Shown here: piece by piece, positions 1 to 14,882 of the stretch
Layout: every line of letters begins with the position of its first letter
Numbering within the stretch: the first letter of the stretch is position 1
The notes under the pieces: model-generated
The model's database searches: none
Seen by the model: the letters and a program-made list of their open reading frames with translations, nothing else
Told to the model about the DNA's origin: nothing
From: Punica granatum
Taxonomy: Eukaryota; Streptophyta; Magnoliopsida; Myrtales; Lythraceae
Assembly (NCBI RefSeq): GCF_007655135.1
Contig: NC_045132.1
Coordinates: 24,670,354-24,734,353, forward strand
Length of the DNA stretch: 64,000 nucleotides
Reading direction: 5' to 3'
Position numbers and translations under genes: made by a program

Positions 1-431
1 AAGACCCAAGCCCTAGGCCTTCCATAAGAAAAGTAATGCAGATGCTGGAATGTAGCGATTTCGTTTCAGACTGTTGCCTGTTCAGCTTACTTTCAATCCT
101 AGGAATATATCATGTGATAATTGTTCCAAATACAGTGGATCGGTTTACCTGTGGTAGATACATAAGTTTAGCATAAGCATAGGCTAGATAGGATCAGCTG
201 ACCATAATGTCGGCCAATGGTACATAAGCTTCTTATGGAGGAGCCAAGAGCCCTCATAATGATGAAATGTTCGGGTTCCTGACAGATGCAAGAATAAGGG
301 CGTTGTGTACAAACTCATCCTTTTAAGGGGTAAAAATCGTAATCCTGGCTATGTTATATACATCAGAAGAAAAACACGTAAATCAGTCGCACTATAAGTG
401 TAGTGACACCGAGCAAAGTTTTTTTTTTAAT
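1..431. other. downstream flank of the SelO gene
   Basis: No coding region is supported. The stretch lies just past the stop of the minus-strand SelO gene and probably includes its 3' UTR. The short open frames here show no family resemblance. Confidence 0.5.
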
Positions 432-3597
<3,166 letters not shown>

Positions 3598-3646
3598 CGT
3601 GTGTGCTGGTTTTGACTAATTAATGGTCTTTGGGACATACGAGAAA

Positions 3647-3669
3647 AGAGAGAGAGAGAGAGAGAGAGG
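3647..3669. repeat. (GA)n microsatellite
   Basis: Uninterrupted AG dinucleotides about 50 bp upstream of the SelO start codon. On the coding strand it is a CT run in the probable 5' leader or promoter, a common feature of plant core promoters. Confidence 0.8.
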
Positions 3670-4110
3670 GCTGAAGCGGTTGCCGTTTTTGTCTCCGAGA
3701 GCCGTTTCCTCAAAAAACGGGGTTTCTTTTTCTTCGCACTGTCGGTCGGTCCAGTGACGATACGGGGTGTGGATCTGGACACGTGTCAGCTGCCCGGGAC
3801 ATGATTCTCGCCCGAAAATATGGGAGGGATAATTTTCCGAAGTATTTTTTTTAATAGAAAAAAAGTTGAATAACATTTCTTTGTTAATTCATTTTTTACC
3901 CATTAAGTAAATTCTTCTAGTACTTTCGGAGAAAGTTAAGTCAGGAAAACAACTTTTTGTCATTGCCATGGTCATGTATAAATTATCTTCCATCGATCTA
4001 TGGCAGAAAGAACCTACAAAGTACAAACTACTCATTCAAATGCATAAATAATGGTCTATTGACCCGTGGAAGAAGGAACCCACCAAATACACCCCCAATT
4101 TGAGACATCT

Positions 4111-4357
4111 GTTGTATTTGATTTTAATTATGTTGTTGAATTATGAGAAAAAAGTATGAAAAAATAATGAATAGTTGGGAGAAAGTAATGATTGTGTTGT
4201 TGAATTGTGAAAAAAGTAATGAATACTCGAGAGAATTTAATATTAAAAATTAAATGATTAAAAAAAATTTAAAAAGAAATATAATAATTATATTGTTGAA
4301 TTGAAAATAAGTAGAGAAGAATTGAGTAGAGTTAAACGGTTTTTTTTAACCAAACAA
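4111..4357. mobile_element. AT-rich MITE-like block
   Basis: AT-rich with a repeated internal phrase (TTGTTGAATTG followed by AAAAAGTAATGAAT-like text) recurring at about 4130, 4197 and 4292. Its ends, TTGTATTTGATTTTAATT and AACGGTTTTTTTTAACCAAA, resemble those of small non-autonomous DNA elements. No clear target-site duplication was found, so the call is tentative. Confidence 0.35.
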
Positions 4358-5562
4358 GTCTTTAGAAGGGCATGCTCGCCTGCCATCCAACCACCGATCG
4401 AAGTCGCCGGTCAAATCAAGCCACGTTGCTAACCCTAATCTGGGATTTGGTGTCGGACTGAGATCTTTCAAATTAAGGGCGCCTCTCGCCTATCCAACTT
4501 TGGCTAATTCCCCATCCGTACTAAACAAAAAATGAAATTCTTGTCGAAACCAAGTTTGTTCCTCCAACCATTACCAAATTAGTACCATTTGCATTTAGTA
4601 CAAAAGGCGCTTCTCTTGCTTATAATGTAAATCCCAATGACCCGGTCAAGAGAGCACGCTACTTCAATATAAAAAGATTGAGAAGGAACTATCAGGTTAA
4701 TTATAATAAGGCTTGGTCAGAATGTGTTCATGCCTCTATCATTCGCTCGGGTAGATCACGCCTGCGACCTCGATCAGAGGTTAGTGGCCGGTGTGCGATC
4801 TCTCAAATTACGAGGGGGTGGGGCGCCCCCACTAGCCTCCCGCCCATTATCCGATCACGCTTTGACTTTTTTTTTTTTGTTTAATTTGTTTTGAGTTGTC
4901 CAAACTGCTATCTATGCGAGGCTTCCCAAGAAAAGCCACGTCTATTTTCCATACATCGATAGAATAAATATAAATAGCATCATGTGTCATTTTTTTATTT
5001 ATTTTTATTATATGATGAAATTAAATTGATTTGTCCGCAACGTGAAAAATATATCGAAAAATCGTGTCGTACCGTATAATTTCTCTTTTTTAAAAAAAAA
5101 TATATTTAAATAGAGGAGGGATTAATATGGTCGGGAAGCTGTTCCGACAGGCTCCCCCGCCCGCCGGTGCGGAACTCAAACTGGCAAAAATTAGGGCGCC
5201 ACAAACGTTTCAAGTCCGGCTTCGTTCTTCCTCCCCTTGTCCGAAGAAAGTCTGAACCCTCAGCATCACTGCACCCCCTCGCTCTCCGATCTCCCCGTGG
5301 GCTCGATCGCGACCCTTCCCCGTCGAAATTCGGCCTCCAAATCTCACTTTCTCCACTCCTCAGCTCCCACCCAGCTGCCCACCGAATCGGCTCGTCTGCC
5401 CGGGAGTCTCCCTGAAGCCGGAAGCTCGAGAGGAGCTCTGCCCAGCAGCTCCCGGCCAGCTCGGGCGTGGGTTTGTTCTCTCGCACCTCAAGTTCACTCC
5501 TTTCGAGCTCAAAATTAGGGATTTTTCGAGCTCTCAGTCAGCAATCAGTTCAGTAGGCGCAG

Positions 5563-8500
5563 ATGGATTACGGACTCTCTGATAGCAGCGGTGAGTTCTT
5601 CTGGGTGTTGGCTTTACTTCGTCACGGTCCCTGCTCTAGGGTTTACTGGAGCTCCGCTGTGATCGTTAGGTTTACAATTTCGTCGAGTTGTGTGGTTTGA
5701 TGGTGGCTTTAGATTGAAGGTGGAAGTTTTAGCTCCTTTCAGCGGATTCTTGGTTTTCAGAGTTCAAAGAGGAGCGAAATTTGCGAGATTGATGCACATG
5801 GAAGCTTCTGAAGTGACTGTTTTGGTGGAAATTAGGGTTAATGCTCATGATGATCGAACTTTATTCTGGTTCCGAGAATTTTTGCTCGAAGATGTCATTT
5901 TTATAACTGTAGCTATGAGTTTGAGTAACGAACCTGCATTGAGGGAGTGATAGTTTTAGTTGAAAGTCGGGATATTGGTTTTGGAGATAAGCTGACGCGA
6001 GGTCAAGTTCGGAACTGATTGTTGAGCCAATGATTAAGTTTTAACTTGTGGTAGTAAACCTGAAGTGATCATTCTTGAATATTTGGTTTTAGTGGAGAAG
6101 ATCTTGTGGCAATAGTGTTGCATTTATGGTGTAGCTTCATTACTTTCTTGTGACCGGGATTTAACTGCCCACCTATTTGTCGGGACCTATGAATATATTA
6201 TTATTTGTTTTCCTTAACAATTCTGATGATTTTCTTTTTTCTTTTGTATAGAGTTGATTGATCCTTGTAGTATATCTTATGAATGCAATTCTTGAATGCC
6301 TTCACTTTTGAACAATTTTCAGGGACAGATGACGATCTCCCTCCGCCCCACCGGAATAGATTTCAAAGAGGGGGGGGCCGAGCTGCTGGTAGCATGCGTC
6401 CTATGATGGTTGGTTCAGCTCCATTGCCTGCTGTGCATGGGGACATGGAAACCCAGATTCACCTTATTGAGCAGGAGGCATATTGTTCAGTCATTCGGGC
6501 TTTCAAAGCTCAGTCCGATGCCATCTCTTGGGTAATTTCTTCTGCATTTGATTTTCATGTTGCCTCGTGTTCTTCTCATTTTCTATACCGTTTCACTCGG
6601 TGATGGTAACTAAGCTGAAAGCTTTTTTTCTTTAATTCGGGTATTTGTAGGAAAAGGAAAGCTTAATCACCGAACTCAGGAAAGAGCTGAGAGTATCAGA
6701 TGAGGAGCACAGAGAGCTTCTTTCTAGGGTCAATGCGGATGACACAATTCGGAGAATAAGGTCATGTTTGTGATAAACTGGTTCCTGAAATGCTAGGAGA
6801 GGAATTTTTTCATGAGCTATCAATTGTACTGTAAACCATGATTTATTTTGTTTCTGTCATTTGCAGAGAATGGAGAAAATCAAACGGGCTTCAACCTGGA
6901 ATGCTTAGTACATCTCAGCCTGTTCATGAACCTTTACCTAGTCCTACTGTTTCTGCGTCACGTAAGAAACAAAAAACATCACAATCTGTGGCCTCCTTGT
7001 CTATGGGAGCGCCACCTCCTGCACTTCATCCACCTGTTCAACAATCTTCAGGAGCATTAAGACGAGGTCCTCCCCCGGTTGCCAGAAGTAAGAAGCCGAA
7101 AACAGTAAGTCAAACTTTGTGGTTTCTTTAAAATTTTATTATGGCGTGAGATGATCTTCGATCGTGCCCTTTCTGCTCTTTTTGTTATTAACACGTTCTG
7201 CCTCTGCGGGATCCTTACAAGAAGTCCATGCAGCACCCTTCTCCTTCCCCAGGTCTTGCAGGAAGACCCCATGGGGCCGATCCAAGCTCCTTGGGTGGCT
7301 TTGCACCCAATGAACCTGCTGAAGCAGCGACTTATGATCCACTCATAGGGAAGAAGGTTTGGACTAGGTGGCCTGATGACAACAATTTTTACGAGGCCGT
7401 TATTACTGACTACAATGCTGTTGAGGTAATTTCAAGCTAGTGCTTGGTATTTCAGTAATCTGCATTTACTCAGTTCTCATTTCTTGGTTGCATTACAGGG
7501 CCGTCATGCTCTTGTTTATGACATAAACACAGCTAATGAAACTTGGGAATGGGTCAATCTCAAAGAGGTAAGAGGCTTATGTCACGGGTCTATTGTGGTT
7601 CATTTATTTCACCTTTTTTCCCCCCATTGAATGAACACGGACATCAATTTTTTGATAATTGATTTCAGTAAAATTACATGCCAATTGTTCCTTGTGGATG
7701 AGGTCGGCATCCTGTCAGTCTATCATGAACAGAGAAAGCTGTCTCTCATATTTCTGTAGCTAACTTGCAAAATTAGCATGCATTATTTCATCCTATCTTG
7801 CTTTGGCTTTTGGTATTCTGCTATAATAATGCTGATTTTCCTCTTAAATCTTTCTCTAAAAAGAATATTGTGCATATGATAGCATACATTTTAGACGGTG
7901 TCTAAGTACCTGGATTAGTAAATGCAGCATTTGAAGTTGACAATGCGTGATATGCATTAAATGGTACATTTTAGTGTGCCGAAACTTAGTCCTTGTTTGC
8001 CTTGGCATCTTTGACTTGTCGGCAAATCGCATCAAATCTGGTATGCATTAAATGTCACAATTGCAATCATCTTCAAACTGGGCCAAGATTAATATTTGCT
8101 GCTACATCTGCTATTACACCAGCAGTTCTTAGATTTTTTTTTATTTTTTATTTTTAGGGTTTCACAAGAGATGAAAAAATAAAAAAATTTATGCTACCAT
8201 TAATTCTGCTGTATGAGTGTTTCAAGCAATTGATGGTAGGCCATTGAAAAGAATCATTACCAATCTGCTTTAATACTAGGAATCATGCTTCTTCCTTTTT
8301 TTTTTCCCTTGATGCCATTGAGTAGATTTTGTAACTCAAATTTTTGCATGGAGTTTTGTGAATGGAAATGCTCGTGAAGCGGTGGTTGCTGTTATACCAG
8401 TGTCGCATATTAGATGCGTTAGTGCTCATTTATATGCCGTTCTTACAAAAATTAATCTTGTACTTTATCTCTTCTCTTCTTCCCCACATATTAGATATCG

Positions 8501-9367
8501 CCTGATGATATTCGGTGGGAAGGTGAGGATCCTGGAGCATCTCGAAGAGGAAATCGACCAGGTCCTGGACGAGGAGTTAAGAAGTCAATGCCACGTGGTG
8601 GCAGTGCTGCAGGTTTAGGAAGAGGTAGAGGGACTACAAAGAGTCAATCAAAGAAGGACATCCCTTCGTCCCAAAATGGAATTGGGAAAAAGTCTTTGGG
8701 AGATATTCAGATTCTTCATACCGATACTCTCGTGAAGGAGGTAAGCTACAATCTCATTTTTCTGGATGGATGATTGGGTGAAGCAGTCTTCTCTTCTTTT
8801 TGGGTGTTTAATCAAATTTGAGCAGGTGGAAAGAGTCATTGGGTCGAGTCATCCTGATCCCGCAGAGATCGAGAGAGCTAAGAAAGTTCTGAAGGTGATG
8901 GCGGAGTTATGCTTATCCTTAGAAATGTATGTTCCCTTGTGCATTACATAATGTTAATTTTGTCCTCAAAATGCAGGAGCATGAGCAAGCTCTGGTGGAC
9001 GCGATATCAAAGCTCGAGGACGCGTCAGATGGTGAAAGTGGTAATAACTGATTACTCATCACCATCTTGCTTAATAACCTGGAAAAAATTTTAGGTAGTG
9101 AACTAAGAGAGAGAAAGCCGACTGCTGTTGTAATTCTGTCGTTGTAGTATGTGAATCAGCCTTTTGCAATTCTGTACTGAGCTCTGTAGAATTTTTTGTA
9201 AAAACGTCTGCTGTATCAAATAAGATTGGTGAATGAGAGCTCAAACGGCTCTCCGTGGCCATCTTTTTCCTCTTAGTCCCTTCTTGTATCAACCTCTATC
9301 TTCCATTTTCATTGTTGTTTTTTTCTTTTTGCCTTTCGAAGCAGATGGAAGGCAAATGGCAGTGTGA
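5563..9367 (+). CDS. EML: EMSY-like protein with ENT and Agenet/Tudor-like domains
   Basis: Ten exons: 5563-5590, 6323-6531, 6651-6760, 6867-7104, 7222-7425, 7499-7567, 8495-8740, 8826-8894, 8977-9040 and 9345-9367, giving about 419 residues in continuous frame. The ENT domain occupies roughly residues 51-120 ([20 protein letters not shown] onward). The plant Agenet/Tudor domain is around 233-295 ([20 protein letters not shown], then WEWVNL and DDIRWEG). An RG/GR-rich linker and a C-terminal helical segment around residues 345-410 follow. EML proteins are nuclear chromatin readers; Arabidopsis members act in RPP7-linked immunity and in early seed development. The last exon is a choice. Reading through the donor at 9041 gives a stop at 9051 (ending GESGNN). 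Splicing to 9345 gives an end DGESDGRQMAV, which I prefer because the phase fits exactly. The start ATG opens [10 protein letters not shown], typical of the family. Confidence 0.92.
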
Positions 9368-11308
9368 TCGAAATGGGTGGAGAAGGTTAGGACTTGTTCG
9401 AGGTTTCCGCTTGGGGATAGGGAGTAACTAATGATGAGCAGAGTCGGGAGATGGTAGAAGAATTGCGTCTGACATGTGACTATTCGTAGCCGATGCCATT
9501 TTTCCAGCTGATGTTTGTGATTTCTATTGTTGGTATTTTAGTGGGCCAGTGGGATGTTTGATTTGCTAGTCAGCTTTGTAGTAGCTTTTGCTTAGCACAG
9601 ATTTGCTGACATCTTCCCCTTGTATGTGAATTCATCTTGGCGTATCTGTATATGAACATGTTCTAGTAAGCAGTAAATTAACTATAGCATAGTATGCGGT
9701 CTCTGTCGGAAGTCTCGTAAAACTTTTGATCTTCGATTATGTGGCTGAAAAGGGAATGTAATTTTGGTCAGAGCAAATGATCTCCATGCTCCACGAGTAA
9801 AAGGATCCCCTGCTAAATATGAGTGAGGGACCAAGGGCAGTGAGTGAATCTCTCCGAGGAGCTGGTTGTCTGAAAACTTATATAAAGGATCACATCCAAC
9901 CACCTTCCTACATGTCCAACTAATATATAGAGTAGCAGATATGGCGAGGGGCGTGATTAGATAGAATAATACAATCTTTCAGCTGCAATCGGTCTCAGTG
10001 GCTCTTCGATTCCAATATTCGAGAAATACACCTTCCAGTAGAGATTCCATATGATAGACGATACATGAGGGATTGCACTCATAGTTGACAGCAAACGGGG
10101 ACAGAGTGCTGCAGCCAACCATGGAGGCAGACCTTCACTGGAACCTTAGCATCCCGAAAACCATAACAAACCTTCAGACAAGTCCAAACGGCAGAACATC
10201 CCAGGACCTACCACTGTCGGCGATTTAAAAACGATGCGAATCTGCAAACTGTGCATTCCATTTGGCAGAAGTAGAGCAAGATGATACTCATAATGTTCAT
10301 AAGAACTACATATACTAGCACACCGATCAATCCCATCCCAAAGCAGGAATTCTAACGGAAGTACAGAAGCGCTGGCACAGTTATGCAAGCAACACACTTC
10401 TAAACATCATTGAACAGAGACTATTACGAGTTCCTTGGTCTTACTCAACGCCTGAGAAATAATTATGTCTTGATCTCCAGACAGAAAAGAGGTTCATCGG
10501 ACGGTGAATAATTTTCTAGAAGAAGACACCTTGGATTGCGTCTTTTTAAAACCCGTAAATATCTCGAAAAAAAAATGAAGAGTTGTTGACGATTCCAACA
10601 GTTTTCCAAATATAATCTTATGATCAGAACAAGGTCAACATATCTTGTTCTGGAAGAATTTAGACTCGAAAGAATCGGAAAAAGCTCGAGCAAGAAACTA
10701 GACCCAATTTTCTCTGCTCAGCACCTGCACTAAATTGCAGTGACAATACACGCACACTCCCTACATATATTGTACACATAATATATACACAAACATGAAA
10801 GATGAAATTAGAAGTCATAGGACAGGCATCAACAAGACAACCAATAAAGAATTTGCTTGCCTCTGATTCATGGCATCTAAGCATCAATGCGGTGTCAGGA
10901 AACAGCAGATATATAGCTTTTTCACTTTTTGCAGCAGACATAATAAAAGAGATCCAAAACACAGATCTGCCCGGTTTTACAGATTAAATACGCAATCATC
11001 AAATCCCAAAATCGCAGCCAGACCGTTAAGTCAAAACATCCCTAAGCTCAATCCAAGAATTATAAACTGGAAGTAAAAGCCGTACCTGCTGCCACCCCAG
11101 AAGCAAAATCCTCTCAGTACAGAGGAATTCCGACATACCCTTTTACAGATTGATTGAAAAAAAAGAAAAAAAAAACGCATCTTTGATTGAAATACAGGAT
11201 TTAATCTGCATAAACATGAACATAACAATTTATATAAAAAAAAGAAAATTGTAGACAGTTGCCATGTGAAAGATGAAACGCAGGGACGGTAATGATATCC
11301 GATCAAAC

Positions 11309-11333
11309 TATATATATATATATATATATATAT
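11309..11333. repeat. (TA)n microsatellite
   Basis: A run of alternating TA in the spacer. Similar runs occur near 21040-21060, 27680-27720, 44636-44656 and 49149-49168. Confidence 0.8.
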
Positions 11334-11816
11334 ATTCTATATAATAGCAAAACAAAGACCCAGGCTCAATGACGTTCCGCCATGTGTCTCTTGAAGATTA
11401 ACAAGGACCGGCCACGTGTCAATCCCAAGCTTCCTATTTACCAAAAGAAAAGACGGACATGGAGAAAAACAAAAATAATAAAAATAAAGAAACAAATAAA
11501 CTGACATGCCGTCTCCTTGTCTCCCCCCTCTCTCACTGTTGTTGCCTTTGCACCTGTCTCTCTGTGTCGTCGCCTTGGCTGTTTGTATCATCTACCATAC
11601 TGCCTCTTCTCTCGATCATCAAAGACTCTGTTTTCGTCCACCATCTCCCTCTCTGTCTGTCGTTGCCAAAAGAGAGTGTTTGTGCCCTTATCTTGCTCTC
11701 TCGGGCTGCCTCGAGACTGTCTGTGTGTCTCCATCTCTCGCAAACAAAAGGCTGCTATCAAACTCCTTGAAGGGTTCAGCTGAATGTTCAGGATTTTAAA
11801 AGGAAAAGCAAAGTTC

Positions 11817-12282
11817 GGTCAGTGGGCTTCGAATCAGTCTGATGTTCCCTTCGAATGAGTTTGATGCAAATTGCTGTGTTGATAGAATCTCGAGTCAATA
11901 TTAGAAAGAAACTATGTAATTCTTTGTTCAAATCTCTTTTTTACTTTGTTCAAATTGTAAATTTAATAATGTCATGGCAAACTCTGAGTCAATTCATGAT
12001 ATAAAGTTCAAACTCTAATGTGGTTTTCATGTCAGTATCGAAGCTGTGGATAGGTCAGAAAGGTTGCAGCAAGCTCGGGTTTCGGAAGTTGAGGCAATGA
12101 TACCGAAGGATCGACTAAATTCTTTATAAAGAAAGGGCCTGGAATTGCTTCTTCGACAATGACTCTGTCTAATATAGAAGCTGCAGCAGTAGGAGCCCGA
12201 GAGAGAAAAGCAAAGGATAGGTCAGTTGGCTTCGAATCAGTCTGATGTTGCTTTGAATCAGTTTGATGCAAATTAATAGTTT
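11817..12282. repeat. short dispersed direct repeat, two copies about 403 bp apart
   Basis: The ~60-base segment starting at 11817 (GGTCAGTGGGCTTCGAATCA) recurs at about 12220 as GGTCAGTTGGCTTCGAATCA, with a few substitutions. The sequence after the second copy (AATTAATAGTTTTGAAGAC) is echoed again near 13060. No coding function is seen. Confidence 0.65.
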
Positions 12283-12446
12283 TGAAGACGGTTTATAATA
12301 ACAAATATTCAAATTTCTACTATGAGAAACAATCGCCTGCAACGTCCGGGTGAAATAGCTAGTTAGACATGATTACTAAACAGGGCATTGTGAGAGGTTT
12401 AGTAACACATAATAATAATTTAGGATATGGTATGGAATTAACTAAA

Positions 12447-12466
12447 AATTTTCCCGCGGGAAAATT
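12447..12466. promoter_or_regulatory. 20-bp perfect palindrome containing two opposed E2F sites
   Basis: AATTTTCCCGCGGGAAAATT is its own reverse complement and contains TTTCCCGC/GCGGGAAA, the consensus E2F/DP site read on both strands. It lies ~2.4 kb upstream of NSE4 and is not next to an evident transcription start. The motif is certain; function is unknown. Confidence 0.35.
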
Positions 12467-13517
12467 ATGCTATGAGAATTGATTTTTTTTTTCGATGTTA
12501 ACCTTGATATCCATAAGTTCAATTAGGCCCGACCAATCTAGTCAAGCCATGTTGGCCCACTACGGGTAAAGTCTTCCAATGTGAATTTTCTGCATTTACA
12601 AAAACTCCAATCCGAGATTTTATTCAACGAAACAAGTATCGAACCATTTAAACAACACAAGTTGGTTAAGAGAATTGATTTTTTTAGAAGTTCGTAAAAT
12701 GAATGGAATAAATTTAGTTTTCATTTTTATTAAATTTACTTAAAGTTGAAACATACGAGTGATTTACTTTTCAATGAGTTACGAGTGATTTATTTTTACA
12801 CAAAAAGTGTATATCCAAATATCTTCTACGATATCGATATTGAAAATTAAGATTCTTTTTAGAAATTAAAAGGTTTAATTATCACCTTAATTTTGATCAA
12901 ATTAATGTTGTTCATGTTTTTACTAATCTTATCTATAAAATATATAAATTAATACTTTTCAAAGAAATGATATAGTTTCTTATGTACATATGATAAATTT
13001 AACAATTTTATTTATTGTTATCTTGACAATAATCAAAGAGTTAATTATATAACTATAAGCTAATTAATAGTTTTAAAGACACTTTATAATAAAAATATTC
13101 AAGGAATGGGTTAATCTCAATCTGCTTCTATAGTTTGGCCACAGTCTCATTAGGGGACCCTTATAAAGTATTTAGATTTATCTCCAAAACCATAAATTTC
13201 ATATATCAATGTTATTTTTCTGGGACAACATTTTGGTTACCGGACACATCTATGCTCTTCATAGTTAGGTCTCTAATTGTCGGAAGGAAGAGTGGAATTT
13301 GGCATGTCTATGTTTTCACACATCTGTAATTTTATGAGAAAAACACAATTAATTTTTGTACGAAAACTTTTAGACAAGGAACCGAATTTGACATGCTTTC
13401 TTTAGTTAGAACCCATTCAATCCGTTGACAACTCCCAAGTCATATGATCAGCAAGTGGTCAAGTTTTAGATAGGACTAAGCGTGTGTCATATGATTAGCA
13501 AGCGGTCAATGAAATAA

Positions 13518-14461
13518 GTGTTTGTTTGTTCGAACTTATAATTAAGTGTTTAATGAAATAAATGCTTTATTGCTTATGAAAAAAATTGTTTGATAAAGCC
13601 AAGTGTTAAACATTTCGTCTGTATTTTTGTAGAGTTATATTTATTTTCCAGTCCAATATTTACTTTTCTTACACTTTGACCCCATTATTTTAATATTATA
13701 TTATTTTTTTACAATTATTGAAATAAAAAAAATGAAAATTACAAAAAAAAGAGAGAGGAGAGAACAGTGAGATCGAAGAGGGAGGGAACAATGACGGTTC
13801 TGGAGACAAGGTCCCCAGCCACCTCAGGGACCATTAAGGACCTCATCTAGGGAGGTCGTTGGGATCGAGCCACCGACACCCTCAATCTCCCCATCTCTCC
13901 GTTCTTGGCTCTAGAGATAAGATCACCAGTGACATCAGAGGCCATTAACGTCTAGGGATCGAAACCACCATTGCCCTCGATCTCCCCACCTCTTTGTTTT
14001 CATCAAACATAGAGATGGGTAGATCAAGGGCGATGGCGCCTCTTATCTCAGTCATCACCTCTTCTGATCTCCCCATCTGCCTATTTGATCTAAGATGAAG
14101 AGATGGGAGATTGAGGGCAGTGGTGGCTCCCATCCCAACAGCCACCGCTCCTGCCCGTGAATCGCTCTTCCACCCCTCTCTCTCTAACCTTATGAGAGAA
14201 AATCGAAAAATGGGACAAAATTATAATTACAAAAAACTTCAAGGGTACAACTACAAATATTAGAAAAATGGCTCCCCAGCTAAGCAATTCAATCATTAAG
14301 TGCTTAATCATTGCGTAGGTCACCATTTACTTAATCATTAAGTGCCTTTTTTTATTTACTTAACTCTATATCATTTTCTTTAGTATTTATTATGCAAGCT
14401 AAATGAAATTAAGTGTCCAAAGTCTAATTACAACATTTCATTTGTGTTATCGAACATACAC
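13518..14461. mobile_element. foldback DNA element with TAA target duplication
   Basis: The left end reads GTGTTTGTTTGTTCGAAC and the right end, reverse complemented, reads GTGTATGTTCGATAACAC: an imperfect terminal inverted repeat. AT-rich subterminal regions are also partly inverted. TAA directly flanks both ends (13515-13517 and 14462-14464), as for PIF/Harbinger-type elements. The GC-richer core (13780-14160) carries degenerate repeats of a phrase like ATCTCCCCATCTCT and no transposase. The class is inferred from the 3-bp duplication only. Confidence 0.5.
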
Positions 14462-14631
14462 TAAAGCTGCATTTATTTTCAAAGAAAACTGGATGATTTT
14501 TTAGATCTTATCAGTCGAAGTGAGATAAATTTAAATTGAGGGTGCATGTTTAGACTACATCCAAATTAGTGGGGCCAAATTCTCAATAACCATAGAGTGG
14601 TCGAAGCTGAGCTTAATCCAATTATGTCTGG

Positions 14632-14882
14632 AGGCCCATTAAGGCCCAACGAAAGCCCAAATTGAAAGCCCATCCGCTAAAATCCGTAGTAGCGGGAAAC
14701 GAACCTTTTCAGTTCCCTCGGTGAAGATTGCCCCGAAATTTTCGTATTTATTTTGGGCAATAAATAAATACATAAAATCGGTTTGAAAATCCAAAGGACA
14801 TTCGCCGGAGATCTCTTCCGCCGTTGAAGCGGGCGGTGGGTTTAGGGTTTCGGCCACGCTTGCTTCGGATTGGTGGGAGCAG
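14632..14882 (+). promoter_or_regulatory. NSE4 promoter with site II, E2F and telo-box motifs
   Basis: Within 250 bp of the ATG there are four site II-type motifs in the RGCCCA orientation (14632-14671), an E2F site GCGGGAAA at 14692-14699 and a telo-box TAGGGTTT at 14843-14850. Site II (bound by TCP factors), telo-box and E2F motifs together mark plant promoters active in dividing cells. This suits a subunit of the SMC5/6 complex. The motifs are seen; cell-cycle control is inferred. Confidence 0.6.

Larger units (their letters stand above)
3598..5562. other. divergent spacer between SelO and EMSY-like genes
   Basis: This holds the promoters and leaders of both flanking genes. It includes a (GA)n run at 3647-3669, an AT-rich MITE-like block at 4111-4357, and a pyrimidine-rich stretch at 5220-5560 that is likely the 5' leader of the EMSY-like gene. 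No additional gene is supported. Confidence 0.5.
9368..14631. other. spacer between EMSY-like and NSE4 genes
   Basis: The first few hundred bases are probably the 3' UTR of the EMSY-like gene. The rest is AT-rich. Contents seen: a (TA)n run at 11309-11333, a CT-rich block at 11505-11750, a short duplicated segment (11817 and 12220), an E2F-like palindrome at 12447-12466, and a foldback element at 13518-14461. Open frames in 9680-11770 show no recognisable domain, so no gene is called. Confidence 0.5.

Noticed and set aside
11459..11799. overlapping open frames in CT-rich DNA
   Set aside because: Low-complexity pyrimidine sequence keeps several frames open; no family or splice structure is seen.
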